Assembly (NCBI RefSeq): GCF_007673775.1 | Contig: NZ_VEAF01000003.1 | Location: 62,001-126,000 of the forward strand | Reading direction: 5' to 3' | Length of the DNA stretch: 64,000 nucleotides | DNA from: Curtobacterium sp. 9128 | Lineage (GTDB): Bacteria > Actinomycetota > Actinomycetes > Actinomycetales > Microbacteriaceae | In this document: positions 24,534 through 34,045 of the stretch, piece by piece | Layout of the letters: every line of letters starts with the position of its first letter | How positions within the stretch are numbered: the stretch's first letter is position 1 | Translations under genes and position numbers: made by a program | The notes under the pieces: generated by a model | What the model saw: only the letters and a program-made list of their open reading frames with translations | Databases searched by the model: none | What the model was told of the DNA's origin: nothing

Positions 24534-26488
24534 TCGTGCCCGTGCAGGAGGGGCTCCTAGCCCCGAGCGACATCGCCGACCTTGCGGGCGTCTCGCGCGC
24601 CGCCGTCAGCAACTGGCGCAAGCGAATGAGCGACTTTCCGGAACCTACGGAGGGTAGTGCCAACAAGCCACTCTTCGCTGCGAAGGATGTTGAGGCTTGG
24701 CTCTCGGCTCATCCCGATAAGCGGAAGTCGGATACCTCTGCAAACTCGAGCACGAGGGTGTGGGAGTCACGCCTTTGGGGTGTCGCGAACCTCTTCCGGG
24801 GGCACGTCGACGTGCATGATTTCGGCGAGCTCTTCCTCCGTACCGCGGTCGAGCTCCTCGAGGGACGACCTTCATTCGCGACGCGCAACGTCAGTCAACG
24901 ATCACTGGAAGACCTGCGTGATGTGCTCGAGACTATCCCGCGAGCGGATGTCCCTGCAGCGATCGACGGGCTCCTCGAACGCACCTCCCGCGCCCTTGGC
25001 AAGGCTGGTGGCGAGACCGGATTCGTGGGATCACGCACCAGCACTCTGCTCGCATCCCTGGCGGCCGATGTCGATGGTGGAGCCTTGTATGACCCCGCGT
25101 GCGGCATCGGCGTAGCGCTGTTGCAAGCCCTCGACATGGGGGCAACTCCAGATCGCCTCGTTGGCAACGAGATCAACGCGACCGCCGCAGAAATCGCCCT
25201 TAGCCGCGCCGCATTGCGTGATGTAGACCTTGAGCTGCGCATCAGCGATGTGCTTCGGAACGACCCTAATCCCGACTTGCTCGCGGACGTCATCATTGCC
25301 GAGCCTCCGTATGGTCTGCGGGTAGATCCCGAGACCACCCTGCTCGACCCGCGCCTACGGTTCGGGATCCCGCCGCGTTCCAGTGGCGACTCCTTCTGGC
25401 TACAGCATGTGGTCGCGCACCTCGCGCCGGGCGGTGTCGGCTACGTCCTCACGTCGCCCGGAACACTATTCCGCGGCGGTGCGGAAGCGAAGATCCGGAG
25501 GAACCTTCTGCTCGGGGGATGGGTGCGAGCTGTCGTGGCGCTCACCGGCAAGATGCTGCCGCAGACGTCGATCGCACCGGTGCTCTGGGTTCTTGGCGAG
25601 TCGGCACCATCTACGCGCGGGAGCGTGCTCCTGGTCGATGCGTCGAGGGTGGAAGCACCCGAGGCAGACGTCGCCAGGTGGCTCACAGACGAAGCTTCGC
25701 TCGTTGACGTGCCCAACGCGCGTGTACTCATTGACGAGCTGGCGTCCGAAAACGCCGATCTCAGCCCCGCGCGATGGATGCTGGCGGATGACATCGACAG
25801 CGCGCGACTGGTCGAGGACTTCGATCGGGCGTCCGCCCTACTACTCCAGGCGTCCACCGAGCTACCCGCCACAGTGCGGTACTTGGAGCCGCCGCATGTC
25901 GCCGGCGAACCTCCGGTGCTGACTGTCGCGGCGCTCGTCGAAGCGGGCGCGATCGAAGTCGCCCCAGCACGGGCACCGCGGCAAGGAGATCCCGAGTTCG
26001 AGGATCGACGCGTCGACGCCGCCGCGGTACGGACCCGCAACTTAGTGCCCGTCGCGCCCATAGCGGTTGACGAGCATGGGGCGCTGACCGAGCCCGGAGA
26101 CGTTCTACTGACAACAGTGGATAAGGTCCGAGCGATCGTTGATGACAAAGGCGGCCACCTTCCCGTCGGGAGCATTTCCCGCATCCGGATCGTCGATCGC
26201 ACGAAGCTGGACCCTCACTACCTTGCCGACGTTCTCGCCGGCGAGTGGAACTCGCGGTTCGCCGCAGGCACCGCCATCCAGCGCATCCCAGTGCGAGAGA
26301 TTGAGATTCCGGTCCCCCCACTGGCTCAGCAGCGGGCAATTCACACCACCATCGACAAAGCACGCGAAGCGAAGCGACTCGGGAAGCAGGCCTCTGAGGC
26401 CGCCGATAGCCTGACGACAGCGATTCTCAATGCTGTCCGTCACGGTGCTTCGCTGACCAGTGACACCAGCGAAGGAACCACCCAATGA
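24530..26488 (+). CDS. HTH-N6-adenine methylase-TRD fusion protein
   Basis: A 652-residue protein of three parts. Residues about 8-60 form a helix-turn-helix (SDIADLAGVSRAAVSNWRKR). Residues about 80-450 form an N6-methylase domain with motif I as DPACGIGVAL near 188 and motif IV as E-P-P-Y near 258. Residues about 465-640 resemble one target-recognition half of HsdS, ending in IPVPPLAQQRAI and a coiled segment. Motif IV is normally N/D/S-P-P-Y/F, so the glutamate is unusual and may impair catalysis. The GTG at 24530 overlaps the NYN gene by 4 bases; GGAGG is just upstream. Its end overlaps hsdM1 by 4 bases. Confidence 0.75.
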   Translation: MIVPVQEGLLAPSDIADLAGVSRAAVSNWRKRMSDFPEPTEGSANKPLFAAKDVEAWLSAHPDKRKSDTSANSSTRVWESRLWGVANLFRGHVDVHDFGELFLRTAVELLEGRPSFATRNVSQRSLEDLRDVLETIPRADVPAAIDGLLERTSRALGKAGGETGFVGSRTSTLLASLAADVDGGALYDPACGIGVALLQALDMGATPDRLVGNEINATAAEIALSRAALRDVDLELRISDVLRNDPNPDLLADVIIAEPPYGLRVDPETTLLDPRLRFGIPPRSSGDSFWLQHVVAHLAPGGVGYVLTSPGTLFRGGAEAKIRRNLLLGGWVRAVVALTGKMLPQTSIAPVLWVLGESAPSTRGSVLLVDASRVEAPEADVARWLTDEASLVDVPNARVLIDELASENADLSPARWMLADDIDSARLVEDFDRASALLLQASTELPATVRYLEPPHVAGEPPVLTVAALVEAGAIEVAPARAPRQGDPEFEDRRVDAAAVRTRNLVPVAPIAVDEHGALTEPGDVLLTTVDKVRAIVDDKGGHLPVGSISRIRIVDRTKLDPHYLADVLAGEWNSRFAAGTAIQRIPVREIEIPVPPLAQQRAIHTTIDKAREAKRLGKQASEAADSLTTAILNAVRHGASLTSDTSEGTTQ

Positions 26489-27984
26489 CGGAACAGCTCA
26501 CTTTGGCCGAGCTGGAGCAATACCTGGCCCGCGCCGCCGACCTCCTCCGCGGCAGCATCGACCAGGCCGACTTTAAGGCCTACATCTTCCCGCTGATGTT
26601 CTTCAAGCGGATCAGCGACGTCTACCTCGAGGAGTTCGAACAGGCGCTCGACGAGTCTGGCGGAGACCACAAATTTGCGGCCTTCGCCGATAACCACCGC
26701 TTCGCCATCCCCGACGGAAACCTTTGGTCGGACGTGCGCGAGAAGACTGAGAACATCGGCACTGCGCTGCAGACCGCGTTCCGCGAGATCGAGAAGGCAA
26801 ACCCCGAGACGCTGTACGGCATCTTCGGCAATGCCAACTGGACGAATAAGGACAAGCTGCCCGACCGTAAGCTCGCCGACCTCATCGAGCACTTCTCGAC
26901 GAAGACGCTGAGCAACGAGAACGTCGCACCAGACCTCTTCGGCAACGCCTACGAGTACCTCATCAAGCGGTTCGCCGACCAGTCCAACAAGAAGGCCGGG
27001 GAATATTACACCCCGCGCTCAGTGGTGGGTCTGCTCGTGAAAATCCTCGACCCGCAGGAGGGCGAAAGTGTCTATGATCCCGCGTGCGGAACGGGCGGGA
27101 TGCTCATTGAGGTCATCGAGCACGTGAAGAATGCTGGCGGCAGCCCCAGGACGCTATGGGGTAAGCTCTACGGTCAGGAGAAGGTGCTCGCGACGTCGGC
27201 GATCGCGCGCATGAATCTTCTCCTCCACGGGGTTGAGGACTTCAAGGTTGTCCGAGAAGACACCCTGCGCAATCCCGCCTTCTACACGGGCAACCGGCTC
27301 GCGCGGTTCGACACTGTCGTAGCGAACCCGCCGTTCTCCCTCAAGACATGGGGAGACGTCGAGTGGGTGTCCGACCGATGGGGACGGAACCAGCTCGGCG
27401 GAGTTCCGCCGAAGGGCTACGCCGACTGGGCCTGGGTACAGCACATGCTTACCGCGGCCGACCCAAACACGGGCCGAGTAGCGGTCGTGCTGCCCCAGGG
27501 CGCGCTCTTCCGCCAGGGGGCAGAGGCGCGCATCCGCACTCACATCCTGAAGGCAAAGAAGGTCGAAGCCGTCATCGGTCTCGCACCGAACCTGTTCTAC
27601 GGCACGGGCCTTGCAGCCTGTGTGCTGATTCTGCGTCATCAGCGACCCGTCGACCAACAGGACAAGGTGCTGTTCATCAACGGTGAGGACCAGATGAAGA
27701 AGGGCCGTAATCAGAACACCCTCGAACCCGAACATGCGAAGGCACTTTTTGACGCGTACCGCGGATTTGCGGATGTGGAAGGTCGCGCACGCGTTGCCGA
27801 TCTCGCCGAGGTTGAGGGTAACGACTTCAACCTGAACATCCCGCTGTACGTCGCGCCCGCCGACACGGGCGAGAGGCTCACACTCGCCGATGCCCTGGCG
27901 AATCTCGAAGCGGCGCACGAGCGCGCGCTGGAGACTCGAGCAGCGTTGGAAGCGGAGCTCGCAAAATGGGGGTTGAGCGCGTGA
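26485..27984 (+). CDS. hsdM: Type I restriction-modification methylase subunit HsdM (copy 1)
   Basis: A 499-residue HsdM. The helical N-terminal domain (LAELEQYLARAADLLRGSID...FKAYIFPLMFFKRISDVY) is standard. Motif I is DPACGTGGM near residue 198 and motif IV is ANPPFS near 277; both are canonical, so it should methylate adenine with S-adenosylmethionine when bound to HsdS. It overlaps the HTH-methylase gene by 4 bases and the next hsdM by a few bases. It is clearly related to the second HsdM but not a recent duplicate. Confidence 0.9.
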   Translation: MTEQLTLAELEQYLARAADLLRGSIDQADFKAYIFPLMFFKRISDVYLEEFEQALDESGGDHKFAAFADNHRFAIPDGNLWSDVREKTENIGTALQTAFREIEKANPETLYGIFGNANWTNKDKLPDRKLADLIEHFSTKTLSNENVAPDLFGNAYEYLIKRFADQSNKKAGEYYTPRSVVGLLVKILDPQEGESVYDPACGTGGMLIEVIEHVKNAGGSPRTLWGKLYGQEKVLATSAIARMNLLLHGVEDFKVVREDTLRNPAFYTGNRLARFDTVVANPPFSLKTWGDVEWVSDRWGRNQLGGVPPKGYADWAWVQHMLTAADPNTGRVAVVLPQGALFRQGAEARIRTHILKAKKVEAVIGLAPNLFYGTGLAACVLILRHQRPVDQQDKVLFINGEDQMKKGRNQNTLEPEHAKALFDAYRGFADVEGRARVADLAEVEGNDFNLNIPLYVAPADTGERLTLADALANLEAAHERALETRAALEAELAKWGLSA

Positions 27985-29474
27985 CCGGCCGGTTGAGCCA
28001 GCGTGAGCTGGAGAATTACCTGTGGGGCGCCGCCGTCATCCTGCGCGGACTGATCGACGCCGGCGACTACAAGCAGTACATCTTCCCGCTGGTATTCCTC
28101 AAGCGCATCTCGGATGTTTACGACGAAGAGCATGCGGCAGCGCTCGACACCTACGGCGACGAAGAACTCGCCGACCTGCCCGAGAACCACCGCTTCGCGA
28201 TCCCGAACGGATGCCACTGGCGCGACGTTCGCGCGATGACCGAAAACATCGGTACGACCGTGATGCAGGCGATGCGGGCGATTGAGTCCGTCAACCCCGA
28301 CACGCTGCCAGGGGTGTTCGGTGATGGGGACTGGGGCAACAAGAACCTGCTCCCGGACTCGACTCTCTCCAACCTGATCGAGCACTTCTCGACGCGGACA
28401 CTGTCGATCGCCAACCTGCCCGAGGACGAACTCGGCAACGGGTACGAGTACCTCATCAAGAAGTTCGCCGACGACTCGGGCCACACCGCGCAGGAGTTCT
28501 ACACGAACCGCACTCTCGTGCATCTCATGACACTCATGCTCGAGCCACAGCCCGGGGAGTCGGTCTACGACCCGACGTGCGGCACCGGCGGAATGCTCAT
28601 CTCCACGGCGGCCAAGGTCAAGCGCCAGGGCAAGGAGTGGCGAAGCCTCAAGCTGTACGGGCAAGAGCTCAACTATGGAACCTCGGCCATCGCCCGCATG
28701 AACCTCTTCCTGCACGGCATCGCCGATGGCCAGATCGCGCACGGCGACACCCTTGCGAGGCCTGCGTTCCTGAACAGCAGGGGCGGGCTACGCACATTCG
28801 ACGTCGTGCTGGCGAATCCTCCGTATTCGATCAAGGCGTGGAATCGGAATGCCTTCGCGAAGGACCCGTACGGACGCAACTTGTGGGGTGTGCCACCGCA
28901 GGGCCGCGCCGACTACGCGTTCTTCCAGCACATCGCCAAGAGCCTCGACCCGAAGACCGGGCGCGCCGCAATCCTCTTTCCACACGGCGTGCTGTTCCGC
29001 CGCGAAGAGGCCGCGCTCCGCGAAGCGCTCGTCAAGTCCGACCTCGTCGAATGCGTGCTCGGACTCGGTGCGGGACTCTTCTACAACTCGCCGATGGAGG
29101 CCGTCGTCATCACGCTCCGCGCCACCAAATCTGCGATGCGCCGCGGCAAAGTGTTGTTCATCAACGCTGTCAACGAGGTTGCGCGCGAGCAGGCGCAGTC
29201 CTTCCTGCGAGACTCGCATCAGACGAGAATCATCGACGCGTACCGAGCCTTCGCCGACGTTCCGCAGTTCGCGGCGGTCGCCACCCTCGGGGAGATAGCC
29301 GATAGAGGCTTCAGTCTCACTCTTCCGCTGTACGTCGCTGGCGCAAGAGCCGCAGACTCCAGAGAGCAGACTGACGTGACCGACGCGCTCGCGAACTGGC
29401 GGCAGGTTGCGGATGCTTCGCAGGGCGCGGTCTCAGAGGTGCTCGCGCTGCTTCGTCCGGAGGTGAACGCGTGA
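27981..29474 (+). CDS. hsdM: Type I restriction-modification methylase subunit HsdM (copy 2)
   Basis: A 497-residue second HsdM. It has the same N-terminal pattern (LENYLWGAAVILRGLID...YKQYIFPLVFLKRISDVY), motif I as DPTCGTGGM near residue 196 and motif IV as ANPPYS near 277. I chose the GTG at 27981, which overlaps the hsdM1 stop by 4 bases and gives the typical N-terminus TGRLSQ; an ATG at 27966 adds 5 residues. The C-terminus has a short coiled region. Two different HsdM proteins in one operon suggest a mixed M1M2S methylase or one M per strand; that is inference. Confidence 0.9.
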   Translation: MTGRLSQRELENYLWGAAVILRGLIDAGDYKQYIFPLVFLKRISDVYDEEHAAALDTYGDEELADLPENHRFAIPNGCHWRDVRAMTENIGTTVMQAMRAIESVNPDTLPGVFGDGDWGNKNLLPDSTLSNLIEHFSTRTLSIANLPEDELGNGYEYLIKKFADDSGHTAQEFYTNRTLVHLMTLMLEPQPGESVYDPTCGTGGMLISTAAKVKRQGKEWRSLKLYGQELNYGTSAIARMNLFLHGIADGQIAHGDTLARPAFLNSRGGLRTFDVVLANPPYSIKAWNRNAFAKDPYGRNLWGVPPQGRADYAFFQHIAKSLDPKTGRAAILFPHGVLFRREEAALREALVKSDLVECVLGLGAGLFYNSPMEAVVITLRATKSAMRRGKVLFINAVNEVAREQAQSFLRDSHQTRIIDAYRAFADVPQFAAVATLGEIADRGFSLTLPLYVAGARAADSREQTDVTDALANWRQVADASQGAVSEVLALLRPEVNA

Positions 29475-30610
29475 GCCTGGGCCTCGACAAAACCACCTGG
29501 CAGCGAGTCACGTTCGGGGATGTCGTGCAGAACGTCAACGAGACGGTGAAGGATGTCGCAGCCGCCCCCATTGACCGGCTCATCGCCATGGAGCACATGG
29601 AGCCGGGCGAACTCAAGATCGAGCGCTGGGGGGATACCGCGAACGGAACCACGTTCACTCGCCGCGCACGGCCGGGTCAGACGCTGTTCGGCAAGCGCCG
29701 CGCCTACCAGCGCAAGGTCGCATACGCCGAGTTCGAAGCAATCTGCTCCGGCGACATCTACACATTCGAAGCGGACGAGACCCGAATGCTCGGCGAGTTC
29801 CTGCCGTTCCTCGTGCAGTCCGACCCGTTCTTCGACCACGCGCTCGACACCTCGGCGGGGTCGCTCTCACCGCGCACGAACTGGCGCGACCTTGCCGACT
29901 TCGAGTTCGAACTCCCGCCGCTCGACGAGCAGAAACGCATCGCCGAATTGCTCTGGGCTATTGAGCGCCATCGGCGCCGATTGAGAAGGGAGGCCCGGGC
30001 AATGACCGGTGCTACCAATGTTCGGCTCGCCGAAATGTGGGACGAAGATTCGGTAAAGCGACCGATCGCGGACATCGCCGACTGCATGACCGGGTCCACA
30101 CCTTCGAAGGTCAGTGCCGAGTATTGGGAGGCTGAGGATGTGCCGTTCTACACCCCCTCAGAAATTGAAGCCGACACGATGCGCCCAGCCAGACAACGAG
30201 TGAGCTTTGCCGGCGCCGCCACTGGGCGAGCTCTTCCCGAGTTTGCGGTCGCAGTTGCGTGCATCGGCGGTGATATGGGGAAGTCGGCCGTCATTCGCGA
30301 ACCAGGGGTATCAAATCAACAGATCACGTCGATCGTCGGGCTCGACGAGTCCGACGCATACCTAGTGCAGTCCCTGCTGGCGCACCCGCGCGGCCGTCAG
30401 GCGATGGAAGCCCGGGAGACCACGACCATCGTGCGCAAGCTGAACAAGAGTGACCTCATGAGGGTGGAGCTTCCGTGGCCAGCAGACCGAAATGCTCTGC
30501 AGAGGCTGATTGCAGCTAGGCGCGTGACATCGGCCGCGATTGAGTTGGAACTTGATTCTCTTCGTCAACTGCGGTCTGCGGCCGCCACTGAAGTGTTCGG
30601 AGGCAATTGA
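29471..30610 (+). CDS. hsdS: Type I restriction-modification specificity subunit HsdS
   Basis: A 379-residue HsdS with two target-recognition domains. TRD1 spans about residues 1-150 and ends in FELPPLDEQKRIAELLWAIE, followed by a first conserved helix. TRD2 spans about 195-345 with KRPIADIADCMTGSTPSK at its start and ends in a second helix with LDSLRQLRSAAATEVF. The two halves read separate parts of a split recognition site. GTG 29471 overlaps hsdM2 by 4 bases, and its stop lies against the hsdR start. No inverted repeats for shuffling TRDs were seen. Confidence 0.88.
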   Translation: MSLGLDKTTWQRVTFGDVVQNVNETVKDVAAAPIDRLIAMEHMEPGELKIERWGDTANGTTFTRRARPGQTLFGKRRAYQRKVAYAEFEAICSGDIYTFEADETRMLGEFLPFLVQSDPFFDHALDTSAGSLSPRTNWRDLADFEFELPPLDEQKRIAELLWAIERHRRRLRREARAMTGATNVRLAEMWDEDSVKRPIADIADCMTGSTPSKVSAEYWEAEDVPFYTPSEIEADTMRPARQRVSFAGAATGRALPEFAVAVACIGGDMGKSAVIREPGVSNQQITSIVGLDESDAYLVQSLLAHPRGRQAMEARETTTIVRKLNKSDLMRVELPWPADRNALQRLIAARRVTSAAIELELDSLRQLRSAAATEVFGGN

Positions 30611-33546
30611 TGGCGCAGTTCAATGAGGGGAACTCGGTCCGTGACTTCGTCCGCGATCTAGTCGCGTCACGCGATGTGCAGGTTGTGCCGGGCCCCCAGC
30701 TTCCGCGGCGCACCGATGAGGTGCTGCTCGAGGGTCTCGTCACGGGCGCGCTGATTCGCCTGAACCCCGAGATCGCGGCCGATCCGCGTAAGGCCGACGA
30801 CGTCATCTATGTATTGCGCGCCATCCTGATTTCGGCTCGCAACAGCCCGCATCCCGTGGTGGCGAATGAAGAGTTCATGTCGTGGCTCACTGGGCAGAAG
30901 TCGATGCCGTTCGGGCCGAACGGCGAGCACACGACGGTGCGTCTGATCGACTTTGATCACCCAGAGGACGACTCCTCGAACCAGTGGATCGTGTCGACGG
31001 AGGTGACGTTCCAGGTGGGACGGCTGGGCAAGCGATTCGACGTGGTGCTGTGGTGCAACGGTCTTCCGGTTGTGGTGGGCGAAGCGAAGACGCCGATTCG
31101 CGCGGCGTACTCGTGGATCGACGCGGCCGCGCAGATCCATGACGACTACGAGGCGAGCGTGCCGCAGTTTTTCGTGCCGAACGTGCTGTCATTCGCGACC
31201 GAGGGCAAGGACTTCCGCTACGGCTCCGTTGGGATGCCGGTCGAGCTCTGGGGCCCGTGGCGGGAGGAGGCGACCGATCCGAACGCGCCCGCGAAGGTTG
31301 GCCTTGAGGTCGTCAAGGACGCGGTAAACGGCGTGCTCGCGCCGGCATTTGTCCTCGACTTCCTGCGGTTCTTCACGGTGTTCGCGACCGATGCAAAGCA
31401 CCGCAAGATCAAGGTCATCGCGCGGTACCAGCAGTTCCAGGCGACCAACCTCATCGTGGAGCGCGTGCTGCACGGGCGGATCAAGCAAGGACTCATCTGG
31501 CACTTCCAGGGGTCGGGCAAGTCCCTGCTGATGGTGTTCTCGGCGCTCAAACTCCGCGCGATGGCCAAGCTGACGAACCCGACCATCCTGATTGTCGTCG
31601 ACCGTATCGATCTCGACACGCAGATCACCGGCACGTTCAACGCATCCGATGTGCCCGGTCTGGCCTCGACGGACTCGCGCAAGGAGTTGCAGGTCATGCT
31701 GAGCCAGGGGGCGCGGAAGATCATCATCACGACGATTCATAAGTTCGGCGAGATCGACGGCGTGCTCGATGACCGTGACAACATCATCGCGATGGTCGAC
31801 GAGGCCCACCGCTCGCAGGAGGGCGACAACGGGCGGCGGATGCGGGAGGCGCTGCCGAACGCGTTCCTATTCGGACTCACGGGCACGCCGATCAACAAGC
31901 GTGACCACAACACGTTCATGTGGTTCGGCTCACCCGAGGATGAAAGCGGGTACCTGTCGCGCTACTCATTCCAGGACTCGATCCGCGACGGCGCGACCCT
32001 CCCGCTGCATTTCGAGCCGCGGTTGAGCGAGATTCACCTCGACCAGGAGAAGATCGACGCCGCGTTCGAGGAGCTCGCCGCGGAGCGCAAACTGACCGAG
32101 GCCGAGAAGATCACGCTGTCGAAGAAGGCAGCCTCCATCGAAGTTCTCATCAAAGCGCCTGAGCGTATCCGCCAGATCGCCGAAGACGTGGTCACGCACT
32201 TCATGGAGAAGGTCGAGCCGGAAGGGTTCAAAGCTCAGCTGGTCGCGTACGACAAGGCATCCTGTGTCGCATACAAGGAAGCACTCGACACAAGGCTCCC
32301 GCCCGAGGCGTCCACCATTGTGATGTCGAAGGCGCGCACCGACCCCGCGTCATGGGCGCGGTGGACACCGGGAGCCGACGAGCTGGAGCAGGTTGTCGCG
32401 CGGTTCAACGACCCGGCGGATCCATTGAAGATCATCATCGTGACTGCGAAGCTGCTCACAGGGTTTGATGCACCGATCCTGCAGACGCAGTACCTCGACA
32501 AGCCGCTCAAGGAGCACACGCTTCTCCAGGCGATCACTCGTACCAACCGTGTGTACCCGCCGAGCAAGACACACGGACTGGTCGTCGACTATCTCGGCAT
32601 CTTCGACGATGTCGCCAAGTCGCTCGCTTTCGACGAAGCCGCGGTCCAGCGCGCGATCTCGAACATCGAGGAGCTGAAGGCAGAACTCGCGCCGGCTATG
32701 GGCGCAGCCCTCTCCTTCTTCCCCGGCGTGGATCGGACGGTAGGCGGCTACGAGGGGCTTACTCAGGCGCAGGCCGCGATTGCGGACGACCGGGTCAAAG
32801 ATGCATTCGGGCTTGCGTACAGCGTCGTCTCGCAGCTGTGGGAGGCTCTTAGCCCAGACCCGATGCTCAAGGATTTCCGGGACGACTACAAGTGGCTCAC
32901 GGACGTCTATGAATCCGTGCGGCCGGCCGACATAACCGGCCGCCTCGTGTGGCATGCGCTCGGTGCAAAGACCATCGAGTTGATCAACGAGAGCGTTCAC
33001 GTCGAGATTCCGCAGGGCGATGAGACGATCGTCCTCGACGCGCAGACTATCGAAGACCTGATGATCGGCAAGCGCAAGGATGTCTCGACGGAGGAGATTG
33101 AGAAGCAGATCACCGCCCGTATCGCCCGGCACCTCAACAACCCGGTCTTCATCGAACTCGGTCAGCGCCTCAACGCGCTGCGTGAGAAGTACGCAGACAT
33201 CCAGCAGTCGAGCCTGGACTTCCTTCGTGACCTCCTCGAGCTCGCCAAGGATACGGTCGCTGCCGAGAAAGTTGAGAAGGAGATCTTGCCTGAGGAGCGG
33301 GGGAAGGCTGCGCTCACCGAGCTGTTCGAGGCCCTGAAGGGCGACGAGACGCCGATCATCGTCGTGAACGTGGTCGACCGGATCGACGAGGTTGTTCGGG
33401 CCGTGCGTTTTGACGGTTGGCAGTCCACCATCGCCGGCGATCAGGAAGTGCGAAAGGCGCTGCGTCGGACGCTCTACGTGCAGTTCAAGATCCGCGACAA
33501 CGATGTGTTCGAGAAGGCGCTGGGGTATGTCCGCGAGTACTACTGA
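30610..33546 (+). CDS. hsdR: Type I restriction endonuclease subunit HsdR
   Basis: A 978-residue restriction-translocation subunit. The N-terminal nuclease has the acidic/lysine active site in FDVVLWCNGLPVVVGEAKTP near residues 145-160. The helicase motor has Walker A as FQGSGKS near 300, a DEAH box as VDEAHRSQ near 396, FGLTGTP near 418 and LLTGFDAP near 616. The C-terminal part is helical and would contact the methylase. The ATG at 30610 has GGAGG six bases upstream and overlaps the hsdS stop. All key residues are intact, so it should be a working ATP-dependent endonuclease. Confidence 0.92.
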   Translation: MAQFNEGNSVRDFVRDLVASRDVQVVPGPQLPRRTDEVLLEGLVTGALIRLNPEIAADPRKADDVIYVLRAILISARNSPHPVVANEEFMSWLTGQKSMPFGPNGEHTTVRLIDFDHPEDDSSNQWIVSTEVTFQVGRLGKRFDVVLWCNGLPVVVGEAKTPIRAAYSWIDAAAQIHDDYEASVPQFFVPNVLSFATEGKDFRYGSVGMPVELWGPWREEATDPNAPAKVGLEVVKDAVNGVLAPAFVLDFLRFFTVFATDAKHRKIKVIARYQQFQATNLIVERVLHGRIKQGLIWHFQGSGKSLLMVFSALKLRAMAKLTNPTILIVVDRIDLDTQITGTFNASDVPGLASTDSRKELQVMLSQGARKIIITTIHKFGEIDGVLDDRDNIIAMVDEAHRSQEGDNGRRMREALPNAFLFGLTGTPINKRDHNTFMWFGSPEDESGYLSRYSFQDSIRDGATLPLHFEPRLSEIHLDQEKIDAAFEELAAERKLTEAEKITLSKKAASIEVLIKAPERIRQIAEDVVTHFMEKVEPEGFKAQLVAYDKASCVAYKEALDTRLPPEASTIVMSKARTDPASWARWTPGADELEQVVARFNDPADPLKIIIVTAKLLTGFDAPILQTQYLDKPLKEHTLLQAITRTNRVYPPSKTHGLVVDYLGIFDDVAKSLAFDEAAVQRAISNIEELKAELAPAMGAALSFFPGVDRTVGGYEGLTQAQAAIADDRVKDAFGLAYSVVSQLWEALSPDPMLKDFRDDYKWLTDVYESVRPADITGRLVWHALGAKTIELINESVHVEIPQGDETIVLDAQTIEDLMIGKRKDVSTEEIEKQITARIARHLNNPVFIELGQRLNALREKYADIQQSSLDFLRDLLELAKDTVAAEKVEKEILPEERGKAALTELFEALKGDETPIIVVNVVDRIDEVVRAVRFDGWQSTIAGDQEVRKALRRTLYVQFKIRDNDVFEKALGYVREYY

Positions 33547-34045
33547 CGCCAAAACGATCCATGCTCCTCAGCTCGGTTGAGGACACCATCGATGAACGCG
33601 CTCCCACCGCCCCCATCCGCAGATGCTGACGTGTGCGGTAGCTTCCCTCTCCACGCCACCCCTTTCCCGTGGAACGCCACCGTGATGGTGTCCAACCTTC
33701 CTGACGAGCACCGCAGCTTCGCCGGCGCCGACGCGTCCAGAGCGTGCCCGAGCCCGAAAGCCCCCAAGATCCGGATGCACCTTGACCTGCGAGCCGAGGG
33801 CGCCATCGCCGTGGTCCGCCGGGCTCGTCGCGCGCGTGCTCTGAGCCCCGGGGATGGACAAGGATGGCGGATCCGAGCGCAACAAGTTGTGTGCACTCTG
33901 CGAGGTCAAGCCGGCGGGTGGCTGGTGATGTCCTGCACGAATCCGACAGGCTCGACACGCTGCGCGTTTCGAGGGCGGAGTCTCAATTACGTCGAGAAAA
34001 GTCTCAGCTGGGTTGAGAAACGACACGGTCGGCCCCCTGGCCCTG
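33547..34045. other. Gene-poor right flank of the island with a 21-bp tandem repeat
   Basis: I see no convincing gene. Two tandem 21-bp units at 33980-34000 and 34001-34021 share GTCTCA at the start and GAGAAA at the end (15 of 21 bases match), and each can fold on itself (TCTCA...GAGA). They end 25 bases from the tRNA-Gly 3' end. This looks like a recombination or element-end site, but no recombinase gene is present. Confidence 0.4.

Noticed and set aside
26485-29474. The two hsdM genes as an assembly duplication
   Set aside because: They differ throughout, including motifs I and IV, so they are distinct paralogues.
29471-30610. Phase-variable hsdS with inverting TRDs
   Set aside because: No inverted repeats, second hsdS or recombinase gene were seen near the operon.
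24530-33546. BREX, DISARM or Pgl system
   Set aside because: No PglZ, BrxC, DrmA/B or kinase-like genes are present; the operon has clear HsdS and HsdR.
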